Shown here: in pieces, positions 1 to 5,456 of the stretch
How the letters are laid out: each line of letters opens with the position of its first letter
Numbering within the stretch: the stretch's first letter is position 1
DNA from: Verrucomicrobiota bacterium
GTDB lineage: Bacteria > Verrucomicrobiota > Verrucomicrobiia > Opitutales > Seribacteraceae
Assembly: GCA_030830145.1 (NCBI GenBank)
Contig: JAURNO010000251.1
Span: forward strand, 1-5,456
Length of the DNA stretch: 5,456 nt
Reading direction: 5' to 3'
Position numbers and translations under genes: made by a program
Notes under the pieces: generated by a model
The model's database searches: none
The model's input: only the letters and a program-made list of their open reading frames with translations
What the model was told of the DNA's origin: nothing

Positions 1-141
1 CTTCTCAGTAGGGGAATTTCCCGAGCCGTAGCCGAGCGCCTGATTATCCTCGGCTTTTTCGAGGAAGTAATAGAAAAAATAGGAATGGAAGAACAACTCG
101 CAGATGTCAGAGATAGAATCGCCAACTCGTTTACCGAGTAA
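1..141 (+). CDS. sufD: C-terminal end of a SUF scaffold protein, probably SufD (partial, 5' end outside window)
   Basis: An open frame runs from base 1 to a TAA at 139-141 and gives the last 46 residues of a protein. It begins LLSRGISRAVAERL and continues through GFFEEVIEKI, which is the conserved C-terminal helix region of the SufB/SufD family (pattern SRGI, then a helix ending in GFF/GFL). SufD forms the SufBC2D complex that builds Fe-S clusters in the cytoplasm. SufB shares this tail pattern, so choosing SufD over SufB is an inference: sufD usually comes last of the sufB-sufC-sufD trio, and the next gene, 15 bases downstream, is sufT. No sufS or sufU lies between them, so the cysteine desulfurase must be encoded upstream or elsewhere. 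Confidence 0.72.
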   Translation, partial: LLSRGISRAVAERLIILGFFEEVIEKIGMEEQLADVRDRIANSFTE

Positions 142-156
142 CCTCATTTTCAAGAC

Positions 157-708
157 ATGTCCAATAATCAAGAAGAAATAGCACTGACCAGAGACGTATC
201 GGCTACCTTGATCCCTCATGGCGAAGAGTTCAATCTACCCCAAGGTGAAAAGGTTACAGTCACTCATCGTCTTGGTGGAAACTTTACCGTTATGACCCTT
301 CAGGGGATGTACCGCATAGCGGCCAAAGACGCCGATGCCCTCGGCGAAGAAGCTTCCGCCTCTCCGCACAAGAATCAAGACGGGAATCAAGAGCCGGCAA
401 ACGCTGAAAAAATTAGGGAAAACCTCAAGTCCGTTTTTGACCCGGAAATCCCCGTCAATGTAGTTGATTTGGGACTAATTTATCGCGTAGAGATCGAAGA
501 GATCCAAGAGAAAGGGAGAGTCGCATTTGTTGACTTGACCCTGACGGCCCCCGGTTGCGGAATGGGACCCGTCATCGCCGAAGACGTGAAAGGCAAGGTA
601 TTGGAACTGCCAGGCATTGATGACGCGGAGGTAGAGATTGTGTGGGACCCACCGTGGACACAAGACCTGATCTCAGAAGAAGGAAAGATGGAATTGGGTC
701 TTATTTAA
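157..708 (+). CDS. sufT: Long-form SufT, Fe-S cluster assembly/maturation protein (MIP18/DUF59 domain)
   Basis: This 183-residue protein has the two-part structure of long SufT proteins. Residues about 8-64 form the SufT-specific N-terminal region ([12 protein letters not shown], then HRLGGNFTV, ending in KDADALG). A polar linker of about 20 residues follows. Residues about 84-170 form a MIP18/DUF59 domain with [15 protein letters not shown] (95-109), the signature cysteine C134 in TAPGCGMG, and WDPPWT (163-168). Family members help mature Fe-S proteins in the cytoplasm, probably as carriers or targeting factors; their exact chemistry is less settled than that of SufBCD. The gene starts 15 bases after the sufD-like stop, which supports co-transcription with the suf genes. 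The start at 157 gives the expected family N-terminus, but only a poor Shine-Dalgarno (AAGA) precedes it. Length and motifs look intact. Confidence 0.9.
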   Translation: MSNNQEEIALTRDVSATLIPHGEEFNLPQGEKVTVTHRLGGNFTVMTLQGMYRIAAKDADALGEEASASPHKNQDGNQEPANAEKIRENLKSVFDPEIPVNVVDLGLIYRVEIEEIQEKGRVAFVDLTLTAPGCGMGPVIAEDVKGKVLELPGIDDAEVEIVWDPPWTQDLISEEGKMELGLI

Positions 709-728
709 CCCAAAGCGGGTTTTCTTCT
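707..728 (+). terminator. Possible weak intrinsic terminator after sufT
   Basis: A 5-bp inverted repeat, AACCC (707-711) and GGGTT (717-721), closes on a five-base loop and is followed by a pyrimidine tract rich in T (TTCTTCTT). The left arm overlaps the sufT stop codon. The stem is short and the tract is interrupted by C, so termination would be partial at best. If it works, it separates the suf transcript from rpiB-clpP. Confidence 0.35.
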
Positions 729-769
729 TGTCCTTTCCCGTCGTCACCCTATTCAACCTAGGCTGAAAG

Positions 770-1225
770 ATGACTATCGATAGCAAAACGATTCGAATTG
801 CCTTGGGCACCGATCACGCTGGTTTCGCCTACAAAGAGGCAATTAATCTTTTCCTTTTGGAAAAGGGCTACCAAACTAAGGATTTTGGAACTTTCTCGGA
901 AGAATCTGTTGATTATCCAGATTTTATTCGACCGGCTGCAGAGGCGGTTTCCGAAGGTTTGTGTGATTTGGGGATTGTTCTTGGAGGGAGTGGAAATGGA
1001 GAGGCCATGGCGGCAAACAAGGTGCGCGGGATCCGATGTGCTCTTTGTTGGTCCGTTGAGACTGCCAAGTTAGCCAAGGAGCACAATGATGCCAACATGC
1101 TCTCTCTCGGGGAAAGGCAAATAACTAAAGAATTAGCCCTTGAGATCGTGCAGACTTGGTTACAATCGACCTTTGAAGGAGGAAGGCACGCAAGACGCAT
1201 TCAGATGCTCGACCCATCGATTTAA
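770..1225 (+). CDS. rpiB: Ribose-5-phosphate isomerase B (RpiB/LacAB family, Glu-type active site)
   Basis: This 151-residue protein is a full-length RpiB/LacAB-family sugar-phosphate isomerase, expected to interconvert ribose-5-phosphate and ribulose-5-phosphate in the cytoplasmic pentose phosphate pathway. Visible motifs are TDHAGF (14-19), SVDYPDF (46-52), GGSGNGEAMAANK (72-84), the HND-AN segment (105-109) and a basic RHARRI tail (139-144). The Escherichia coli enzyme uses a cysteine just before the GTGIG loop. Here that position is glycine and a glutamate follows the loop (E78), as in the mycobacterial enzyme, where the glutamate is the proposed catalytic base. The start at 770 places TDHAG at the usual distance from the N-terminus; only a weak AGG (760-762) lies upstream. 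The gene begins 61 bases after sufT and ends 28 bases before clpP. An allose-6-phosphate or other aldose-phosphate role cannot be excluded from sequence alone. Confidence 0.92.
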   Translation: MTIDSKTIRIALGTDHAGFAYKEAINLFLLEKGYQTKDFGTFSEESVDYPDFIRPAAEAVSEGLCDLGIVLGGSGNGEAMAANKVRGIRCALCWSVETAKLAKEHNDANMLSLGERQITKELALEIVQTWLQSTFEGGRHARRIQMLDPSI

Positions 1226-1253
1226 TTTCACTACAACAAAAGCAAATATTTTT

Positions 1254-1829
1254 ATGAGCGAAGAAAAAGACAAAAGGCGTGATTCCGTCACCGAAATGAT
1301 TCAAAGCAAGTTTCTTGAGGAAAGAAAGATATTTCTTTGGGGAGAGGTAAGCGATCGATCTGCAAGAGATCTGACGGAAAAGCTTCTCTTTTTGGAAACA
1401 TCCGACCCGGGTAAAGAAATTACTTTCTACATCAATTCACCGGGTGGATCAATTACTGCGGGGATGGCTATTTTCGACACAATGCAACTGATCAGCTCCC
1501 CGATCAAGGTCGTCGTTACGGGCATGGCTGCGAGCATGGGATCGATCCTCCTTTGTGGCGCAACCAAAGGAAAGCGTTTCTTGTATCCTCATTCAAGAGT
1601 TCTCATTCACCAACCTCTCATAACCGGACGCATGGTTGCGGCCGCCGTCGACATTAATATTCAAGCCGAGGAAATGGAGAAACTCAGAGAAGAGCTCAAC
1701 GGAATTCTCGCCAAGACCTCTGGACAGGATTTGGAAAAAATCCAACTTGATACGGATCGGGATTTCTATTTGAACGCGAAGGAGGCCATCGAATATGGAT
1801 TGGCCGACCAAATCGTTGAAAAGATTTGA
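1254..1829 (+). CDS. clpP: ATP-dependent Clp protease proteolytic subunit, variant ClpP (family S14)
   Basis: This 191-residue ClpP peptidase subunit would assemble into a barrel that degrades proteins unfolded by a Clp ATPase. The catalytic triad is complete: S94 in GMAASMGS, H119 in LIHQP, and D170 in DTDRD. The oxyanion-region motif NSPGGS (61-66) and the tail AIEYGLADQI are also present. The start at 1254 is chosen because earlier in-frame codons, back to 1140, lie inside rpiB and encode nothing ClpP-like. No Shine-Dalgarno is visible; the leader is A/T-rich. Two features are odd. The usual N-terminal axial loop (VPMVIEQT-type) is replaced by a short, charged MSEEKDKRRDS segment. The segment after HQP (122-133) is two residues longer than in E. 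coli and lacks the GQAT motif. No clpX or second clpP is in the window. It may be a paralog rather than the main ClpP. Confidence 0.92.
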   Translation: MSEEKDKRRDSVTEMIQSKFLEERKIFLWGEVSDRSARDLTEKLLFLETSDPGKEITFYINSPGGSITAGMAIFDTMQLISSPIKVVVTGMAASMGSILLCGATKGKRFLYPHSRVLIHQPLITGRMVAAAVDINIQAEEMEKLREELNGILAKTSGQDLEKIQLDTDRDFYLNAKEAIEYGLADQIVEKI

Positions 1830-1830
1830 T

Positions 1831-2016
1831 TCAAAGCAAAGGCTTGCCCATTTCCGAGACAGGAAGCTCGTCGACGAGGACCCATTCCTTTGGGTATTTT
1901 TCTCCTGAAAGGGTTTCCCCAACAATTCCTTTGATGCGGTTCAGATCAGCACCCATTGGAGACAAGTAAGCGGTCACCTTTTGCCCCCACTGCTCATCCT
2001 TGATTCCGACGACCAA
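1831..2016 (-). pseudogene. menE: menE 3' part: C-terminal subdomain of the acyl-CoA ligase, out of frame with the rest
   Basis: This frame continues the menE coding sequence after a frameshift. It reads VVGIKDEQWGQKV, the usual start of the small C-terminal subdomain of ANL-family ligases, and ends ELPVSEMGKPLL. The lysine of that last segment (GK) is the motif A10 lysine needed for the adenylation half-reaction. The protein stops four residues after that glycine, which is a short tail for the family. A TTG at 2016-2014 could formally start this piece, but it has no Shine-Dalgarno and would yield about 61 residues of a subdomain with no activity of its own. I therefore treat it as part of one broken gene. 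Its TGA (1833-1831) lies one base from the clpP stop. Confidence 0.82.
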
Positions 2017-2959
2017 GCATTGCTACCAAGCCTGAATCCAAGATTGTTTTCTCCACTACCCCTGGGTCAACTTTTTCGCCGCCAGTTACGATAACCCGGT
2101 CTCCCCTTCCCAGGACTTTCCAATAACCTAAACGATCGACTTCACCGTAGTCCTCGGTTCGATAGGAATAATCGGGTCCAAAATGAATGGGAGGTTTCGC
2201 CAAACATAAACTTTTGGACTTCACCGCCACCCTACCCAAGTCGGATAACACCCGCAATTCGGCGTGAGGCAGAGCTTTCCCTACGCCTTCCCGCCCGTTT
2301 AGAAATTCATCCGCGGAAAGCAAAGTAATCATTCCCGCCGTCTCACTCATCCCGTAAGTTGGCCAAATGGGCAGAACTTCTTTGCGGCAAAGAGCAGTCA
2401 ACTTTGGGCTCATCGCCGCTCCTCCGACGAAAACACCTTTGGCTTTCCTGAGGTTTGAGACTGCCTTAGGTGATTTGATGAGATGAAAAAGTTGAGTGGG
2501 CACCAAGGACAACCAGCGCCCCTCAAGCTTTGCACCCAACCGATCTTCCCCTAGGTCGCGGTATGAACAAAAGAAAACCGAACCCGAAGTACGAATGGCG
2601 CGGTGCACTTGCATCCATCCCCCCAAGTGATGCAAAGGCAGGCAACAAACCGACGAAATCGGCTGAGGGCCAATCTTGGCCTGCAATCCTTCGACCGCTC
2701 GGTCAAGGGTATCGGTAGAGTGAACGACTCGAGTGGTTCTCCCAGATGTGCCTCCCGTCTGAAAAGCGAAAATTTCAGCCCCCGAAGTCGAAGAGAAATC
2801 GTTTGAGGATAAAGGCCTTGGGTTGTCTTTGGTAAAATGCACTGCGGGCAAATCCTCAAAAAGATGAAACACCTTTTTTGCGAAAAGGAGCTTGGGCTCT
2901 TTGGGGTCATTGTCGGGATCAAGCCAAAACTCGGATCGCACTTCATACCTCCCACTCAT
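1994..2959 (-). pseudogene. menE: menE 5' part: o-succinylbenzoate-CoA ligase, frameshifted near the 3' end
   Basis: This frame encodes 321 residues of an ANL-superfamily ligase matching MenE, which activates o-succinylbenzoate with ATP and joins it to CoA. Visible are a phosphate-binding loop variant FQTGGTSGRTTRVVHS (66-81, with Arg where Lys is common), LPLHHLGGW (107-115), VPTQL (153-157), GGAAMSP (179-185), YGMSETAG (202-209), RTED with D270, and GRGDRVIVTGGEKVDP (284-299). After SGLVAML it runs into six unrelated residues and a TGA (1996-1994), while the expected C-terminal subdomain continues in another frame. As written, the product would lack the A10 lysine. The start at 2959 overlaps the menC stop as ATGA, suggesting translational coupling; a longer frame back to 3109 is antisense-like sequence within menC. 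Rejoined, the protein would be about 375 residues, a compact MenE. Both halves look otherwise undamaged. Confidence 0.85.
1997..2022 (-). other. menE: Frameshift site in menE
   Basis: Reading on the - strand, the downstream frame is blocked by TAG at 2025-2023 and the upstream frame ends at TGA 1996-1994, so the shift must lie between them. Dropping one base from the CTTG at about 2014-2017 restores LVAMLVVGIKDE. Adding two bases (G after GCA, and G before TGG) would restore LVADAVVVGIKDE, which looks closer to the usual family pattern. The total span from ATG to final stop is 1129 bases, one more than a multiple of three. A sequencing or assembly error and a true mutation cannot be told apart from this sequence. 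Confidence 0.8.
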
Positions 2960-3900
2960 AAGGATTCCCAAAGTTGATCCAACTGAAGAACGCCAACCGC
3001 ATGGGGGATCAACGGGTTGGAGTGGTGTTCGGCGAATTCCTTCGAATTGCCCTTGAACAAAGACCGGTCGAGCCCGGCGACCGCCGTGGAATGGGATGCA
3101 CACCGACAAACCGCCTCATAACCGAAAGGGCTTTCGAAAACAGTGGATACGATTGATTTTTCCGGTTCCGACTTGATGAATCGGATCATTTCTTCCCAAT
3201 CGGGGAAAAGAGATGGTTTGATCACATAGTACCCCTCCCATCCGATAATCTTCAAAGCTTCAGGCCCTCCTCCCTCAACAATCGATTCATCCAAAGCAAA
3301 CGGGACGGAAGTACCCCTTGATAGAGATTTAAGTTCTTCCAATTGACCGACCGCGAGAGGTTGTTCGACAAACTCCAACTTGGCTTCACCTTCCAACGCA
3401 TCGATCCACAACTGCAAAGACTCGATGCTCAGAGAACCATTTGCATCAAGGCGTACCTTTGCCTGTTCAGGCAAACGCGACATCCACTCGAGAATCTCAT
3501 CGATTTCTGATTTGGGAGAGCCCAAGCCTATCTTTCTTTTCCGCGTGAGGTGGACAGGATTCTCCTCCAAAACATCAAGCCCGGAGCACATAATCGGGGT
3601 TCCGTTAAAATCACCGTTAAATCGCCAAACCTCCGAGGACAGGCAGGATAGAGCAGACAGAAAAATGGGGGTGGAGCTCGTACTCTCTCCTCGAACCCAA
3701 GCTTCAACCTCGGGTAGAAGATCGTCGATATCGCAATTCGTAAATCCAGGTGTCGGAGCGACTTCGCCGTAGGAGACCAAACCGTCGGACTGTTCTTCTC
3801 TGAGTATCATGCTCTGGCGACCTTCCCATACACCGTGTGCAGTACGCAGTGGATAAGCGAATTTTTCATCGTAGAGACGGAACTGACGTGATGCGTTCAT
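2956..3900 (-). CDS. menC: o-Succinylbenzoate synthase (MenC, enolase superfamily)
   Basis: This 314-residue enolase-superfamily protein is expected to dehydrate SHCHC to o-succinylbenzoate in menaquinone synthesis. The N-terminal capping domain carries YGEVAPTPGF (44-53). The barrel shows the catalytic K-x-K (K121, K123 in RKRKIG), the three metal ligands D152 (RLDANG), E179 (FVEQPL) and D204 (ALDES), and the opposite-face lysine K228 in IKPSLF. This is the full set of active-site residues expected for OSBS. The sister activity N-succinylamino-acid racemase shares this scaffold, but the overlapping menE gene argues for the menaquinone role. Length is normal and there is no sign of decay. The ATG at 3900-3898 faces the divergent promoter gap; no clear Shine-Dalgarno precedes it. 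Confidence 0.92.
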   Translation of the reverse strand: MNASRQFRLYDEKFAYPLRTAHGVWEGRQSMILREEQSDGLVSYGEVAPTPGFTNCDIDDLLPEVEAWVRGESTSSTPIFLSALSCLSSEVWRFNGDFNGTPIMCSGLDVLEENPVHLTRKRKIGLGSPKSEIDEILEWMSRLPEQAKVRLDANGSLSIESLQLWIDALEGEAKLEFVEQPLAVGQLEELKSLSRGTSVPFALDESIVEGGGPEALKIIGWEGYYVIKPSLFPDWEEMIRFIKSEPEKSIVSTVFESPFGYEAVCRCASHSTAVAGLDRSLFKGNSKEFAEHHSNPLIPHAVGVLQLDQLWESL

Positions 3901-3971
3901 GGAATAATCTTGAGAGAGTAAATGCTTTCTATCATATATAATATACTCATACGATGACGTAAGGACGAATT
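3901..3971. promoter_or_regulatory. Divergent AT-rich promoter region between menC and guaB
   Basis: This gap must serve both menC (-) and guaB (+). It contains an AT-rich core at 3929-3950. On the + strand there is a perfect TATAAT at 3937-3942, with TATACT following at 3942-3947. TTGAGA at 3910-3915 resembles a -35 box but lies 21 bases from TATAAT, longer than the usual spacing, so it is doubtful. On the - strand TATGAT (3936-3931) could be a -10 for menC, giving a leader of roughly 25 bases; no good -35 accompanies it. No riboswitch-like fold or clear operator is visible. Confidence 0.5.
3960..3965 (+). promoter_or_regulatory. Shine-Dalgarno of guaB
   Basis: TAAGGA ends six bases before the ATG at 3972 and is the clearest ribosome-binding site in the window; it fixes the guaB start. 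A two-codon frame, ATG ACG TAA (3954-3962), ends inside this site. Confidence 0.75.
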
Positions 3972-5456
3972 ATGGATGATGACTTTTACCTTAAGGCTGA
4001 TGATTTCTTCAAACAATGCCTACCAACTGGTCTGACATTTGACGATGTCTCCTTGGCCACTCGCTACTCCGAAGTCGTGCCTCGAGAGGTTCGTCTCGAA
4101 ACTTCGCTATCCGAGGCGATTAAACTCAGCATTCCAATCTTGTCTTCGGATATGGATACAGTGACCGAATCCGAAATGGCAATCGCCATGGCTCTTTGCG
4201 GGGGCATCGGCTTAATCCACTATAACATGAGCAACCGCCAACAGGTCAAAGAAGTTGCTCGCGTCAAATACCATGTTCACGGTCTTATTCAAAACCCCAT
4301 TACCATAACCGCGGACAAGCACATCGGGGATATCATCGAACTGATCGAAGAGAAGCATTTCCAGTTCAGAACCTTTCCAATCGTAGACGAAAAAGGAAAA
4401 TTGCTTGGATTACTACCCGGCAGAGTAGTCAAGCAAAGGTACCGCGAACGCAAGGTAACCGATGGTATGCTAGCCAGAAACGAGGTCTACACGATTTGCG
4501 AGGACGAAATAGGCAACGATCCGATCACAACTGCGGATCGGTTTTTCAGCCAGCATATGGGGATCCACAAACTTTTGGTCGTGGACAAGGAGGATCGATT
4601 ACGGGGACTCTACACGCTGAGTGATATTGAACGCATTATGGAAGAGAGCCGCGAGCATGTTAAGCCGGCCCGTGATTCCAAATTCCGACTTCTTTGTGGA
4701 GCCGCGGTTTCGGTTCCTCGAAAAACGGACGGCGAAATGGATCAAGACAATTTACACGAACATGTCGCTGAGATGGTTGAACAAGGTCTCGACGTCGTTG
4801 CAGTCTCGACAGCCCATGGTCATACCAAAGGAGTGGGTGAAGCCACAAAATTCATCAGAGAATCCTTTCCGGATTTGACGATTATGGCAGGAAACGTGAC
4901 TTCAGGAGAAGGAGTAGAATTCCTCGCCGATGCAGGTGCGCATGCGATCAAAATTGGACAAGGCCCGGGATCCATCTGCACGACCAGAGTGGTAGCCGGA
5001 GTAGGCGTTCCGCAGATGAGCGCCTTGTACGCTGCATCTTTGGGGGCCCGCAAAAAAGAAGTGGCGATTCTGGCCGATGGAGGAATCACCAAATCCGGAG
5101 ACATCGTCAAAGCACTCACCTTGGCTCAAGGAGTCATTTGCGGAGGACTTTTGGCGGGTTGCAAGGAAGCGCCTGGCAGAATCGTCGAAATTGAAGGCAA
5201 ATATTACAAACAATACCGGGGCATGGGAAGTATGGAAGCAATGAAGGATGGTTCCGCCGCTCGTTATGGTCACCAGAAGGAAGACTTGAGAGCGAAAAGC
5301 ACCCCCGAAGGAATCGAAGCCCTCAAGGAAGTTGCGGGTTCGGTTAGCGAGACAGTCGAAAGCCTTGCCGGGGGATTGAGGGCTGGGTTGGGATATTTGG
5401 GAGCACAAGACATATCCTCTCTACGCAAGCAAGCACGATTTGTACAGGTCACCCCC
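3972..5456 (+). CDS. guaB: IMP dehydrogenase with CBS pair (partial, 3' end outside window)
   Basis: The frame is open for 495 codons to the window edge; the end (ARFVQVTP) shows only a short tail is missing. IMP dehydrogenase oxidises IMP to XMP with NAD+, the first committed step of GMP synthesis, in the cytoplasm. Seen in order: GLTFDDVSL (20-28), MDTVT (61-65), IHYNMS (82-87), two CBS domains (about 108-225), [17 protein letters not shown], the K+/catalytic loop [11 protein letters not shown] with nucleophile C336, ADGGI, YRGMGS, and the flap dyad R431-Y432. The catalytic parts are therefore present. Several positions differ from the usual enzyme: D60 before the MDTVT motif, S279 where VVDTAHGH normally has Asp, Gln in GQGPGS, and a one-residue-shorter stretch ending CGGLLAG instead of LGSLLAG. 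The N-terminus ([14 protein letters not shown]) is somewhat eukaryote-like. GMP reductase is a less likely alternative because CBS domains and the flap dyad are present. Confidence 0.93.
   Translation, partial: MDDDFYLKADDFFKQCLPTGLTFDDVSLATRYSEVVPREVRLETSLSEAIKLSIPILSSDMDTVTESEMAIAMALCGGIGLIHYNMSNRQQVKEVARVKYHVHGLIQNPITITADKHIGDIIELIEEKHFQFRTFPIVDEKGKLLGLLPGRVVKQRYRERKVTDGMLARNEVYTICEDEIGNDPITTADRFFSQHMGIHKLLVVDKEDRLRGLYTLSDIERIMEESREHVKPARDSKFRLLCGAAVSVPRKTDGEMDQDNLHEHVAEMVEQGLDVVAVSTAHGHTKGVGEATKFIRESFPDLTIMAGNVTSGEGVEFLADAGAHAIKIGQGPGSICTTRVVAGVGVPQMSALYAASLGARKKEVAILADGGITKSGDIVKALTLAQGVICGGLLAGCKEAPGRIVEIEGKYYKQYRGMGSMEAMKDGSAARYGHQKEDLRAKSTPEGIEALKEVAGSVSETVESLAGGLRAGLGYLGAQDISSLRKQARFVQVTP

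Noticed and set aside
1140..1253. In-frame upstream extension of clpP by 38 codons
   Set aside because: It overlaps the rpiB 3' end in another frame and has no ClpP similarity; the ATG at 1254 gives a normal-length protein.
1834..1845. AAGC-AAAG-GCTT hairpin as a bidirectional terminator between clpP and menE
   Set aside because: The stem is only four pairs and neither strand has a T-run after it.
1997..2022. Programmed ribosomal frameshift in menE
   Set aside because: There is a CTT codon but no slippery run, no stop directly after it as in prfB, and no obvious downstream stimulator. MenE is not known to use recoding.
2551..2955. Open frame on the - strand within menE in another frame
   Set aside because: It is a shadow of menE, whose adenylation motifs are continuous in the chosen frame through this stretch.
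2960..3109. Longer menE start at 3109 on the - strand
   Set aside because: The extra 50 codons lie wholly inside menC in another frame and do not resemble MenE; the ATGA overlap at 2956-2959 is a typical coupled start.
4902..5408. Long open frame antisense to guaB
   Set aside because: The + strand frame has clear IMP dehydrogenase motifs throughout this stretch; the antisense translation shows no recognisable domain.
1..5456. A new defence, mobile or biosynthetic system
   Set aside because: Every long stretch is explained by a known housekeeping family; no repeats, integrase, transposase, toxin-antitoxin pair or unknown multi-gene cluster is visible.

Overview
The window looks like ordinary chromosomal DNA from a Gram-negative-type bacterium of moderate GC, dense with housekeeping genes. 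I see no mobile element, CRISPR array, tRNA or rRNA. The gene set (SUF iron-sulfur assembly with a long SufT, a Glu-type RpiB, a variant ClpP, classical menaquinone genes, a divergent IMP dehydrogenase) would fit a member of the Verrucomicrobiota such as the Opitutae. That placement is a weak inference from gene content and protein style, not from a marker gene.

Layout. On the + strand, positions 1-1829 hold four genes in a row: the last 46 codons of a SufB/SufD-family protein (probably sufD), sufT, rpiB and clpP. A weak hairpin follows sufT, so rpiB and clpP may form their own unit. On the - strand, 3900 to 1831 holds a two-gene menaquinone unit, menC then menE, with a 4-base ATGA overlap. 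The menE frame is broken near its 3' end, and its two parts overlap out of frame around 1994-2016. menE and clpP converge with one base between their stop codons. A 71-base AT-rich gap at 3901-3971 separates menC from the divergent + strand gene guaB, which stays open to the window edge and lacks only its last codons.

How the genes relate. SufD and SufT belong to iron-sulfur cluster assembly and delivery. RpiB interconverts ribose-5-P and ribulose-5-P. ClpP is the peptidase core of an AAA+ protease. MenC and MenE carry out consecutive steps of menaquinone synthesis (SHCHC to o-succinylbenzoate to its CoA ester). GuaB commits IMP to guanine nucleotides.

The points most worth a second look are the single clean frameshift in menE, a set of unusual residues at normally conserved IMP dehydrogenase positions, and a ClpP that lacks the usual N-terminal axial-loop sequence while keeping its catalytic triad. 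I found no convincing evidence of a new multi-gene system.
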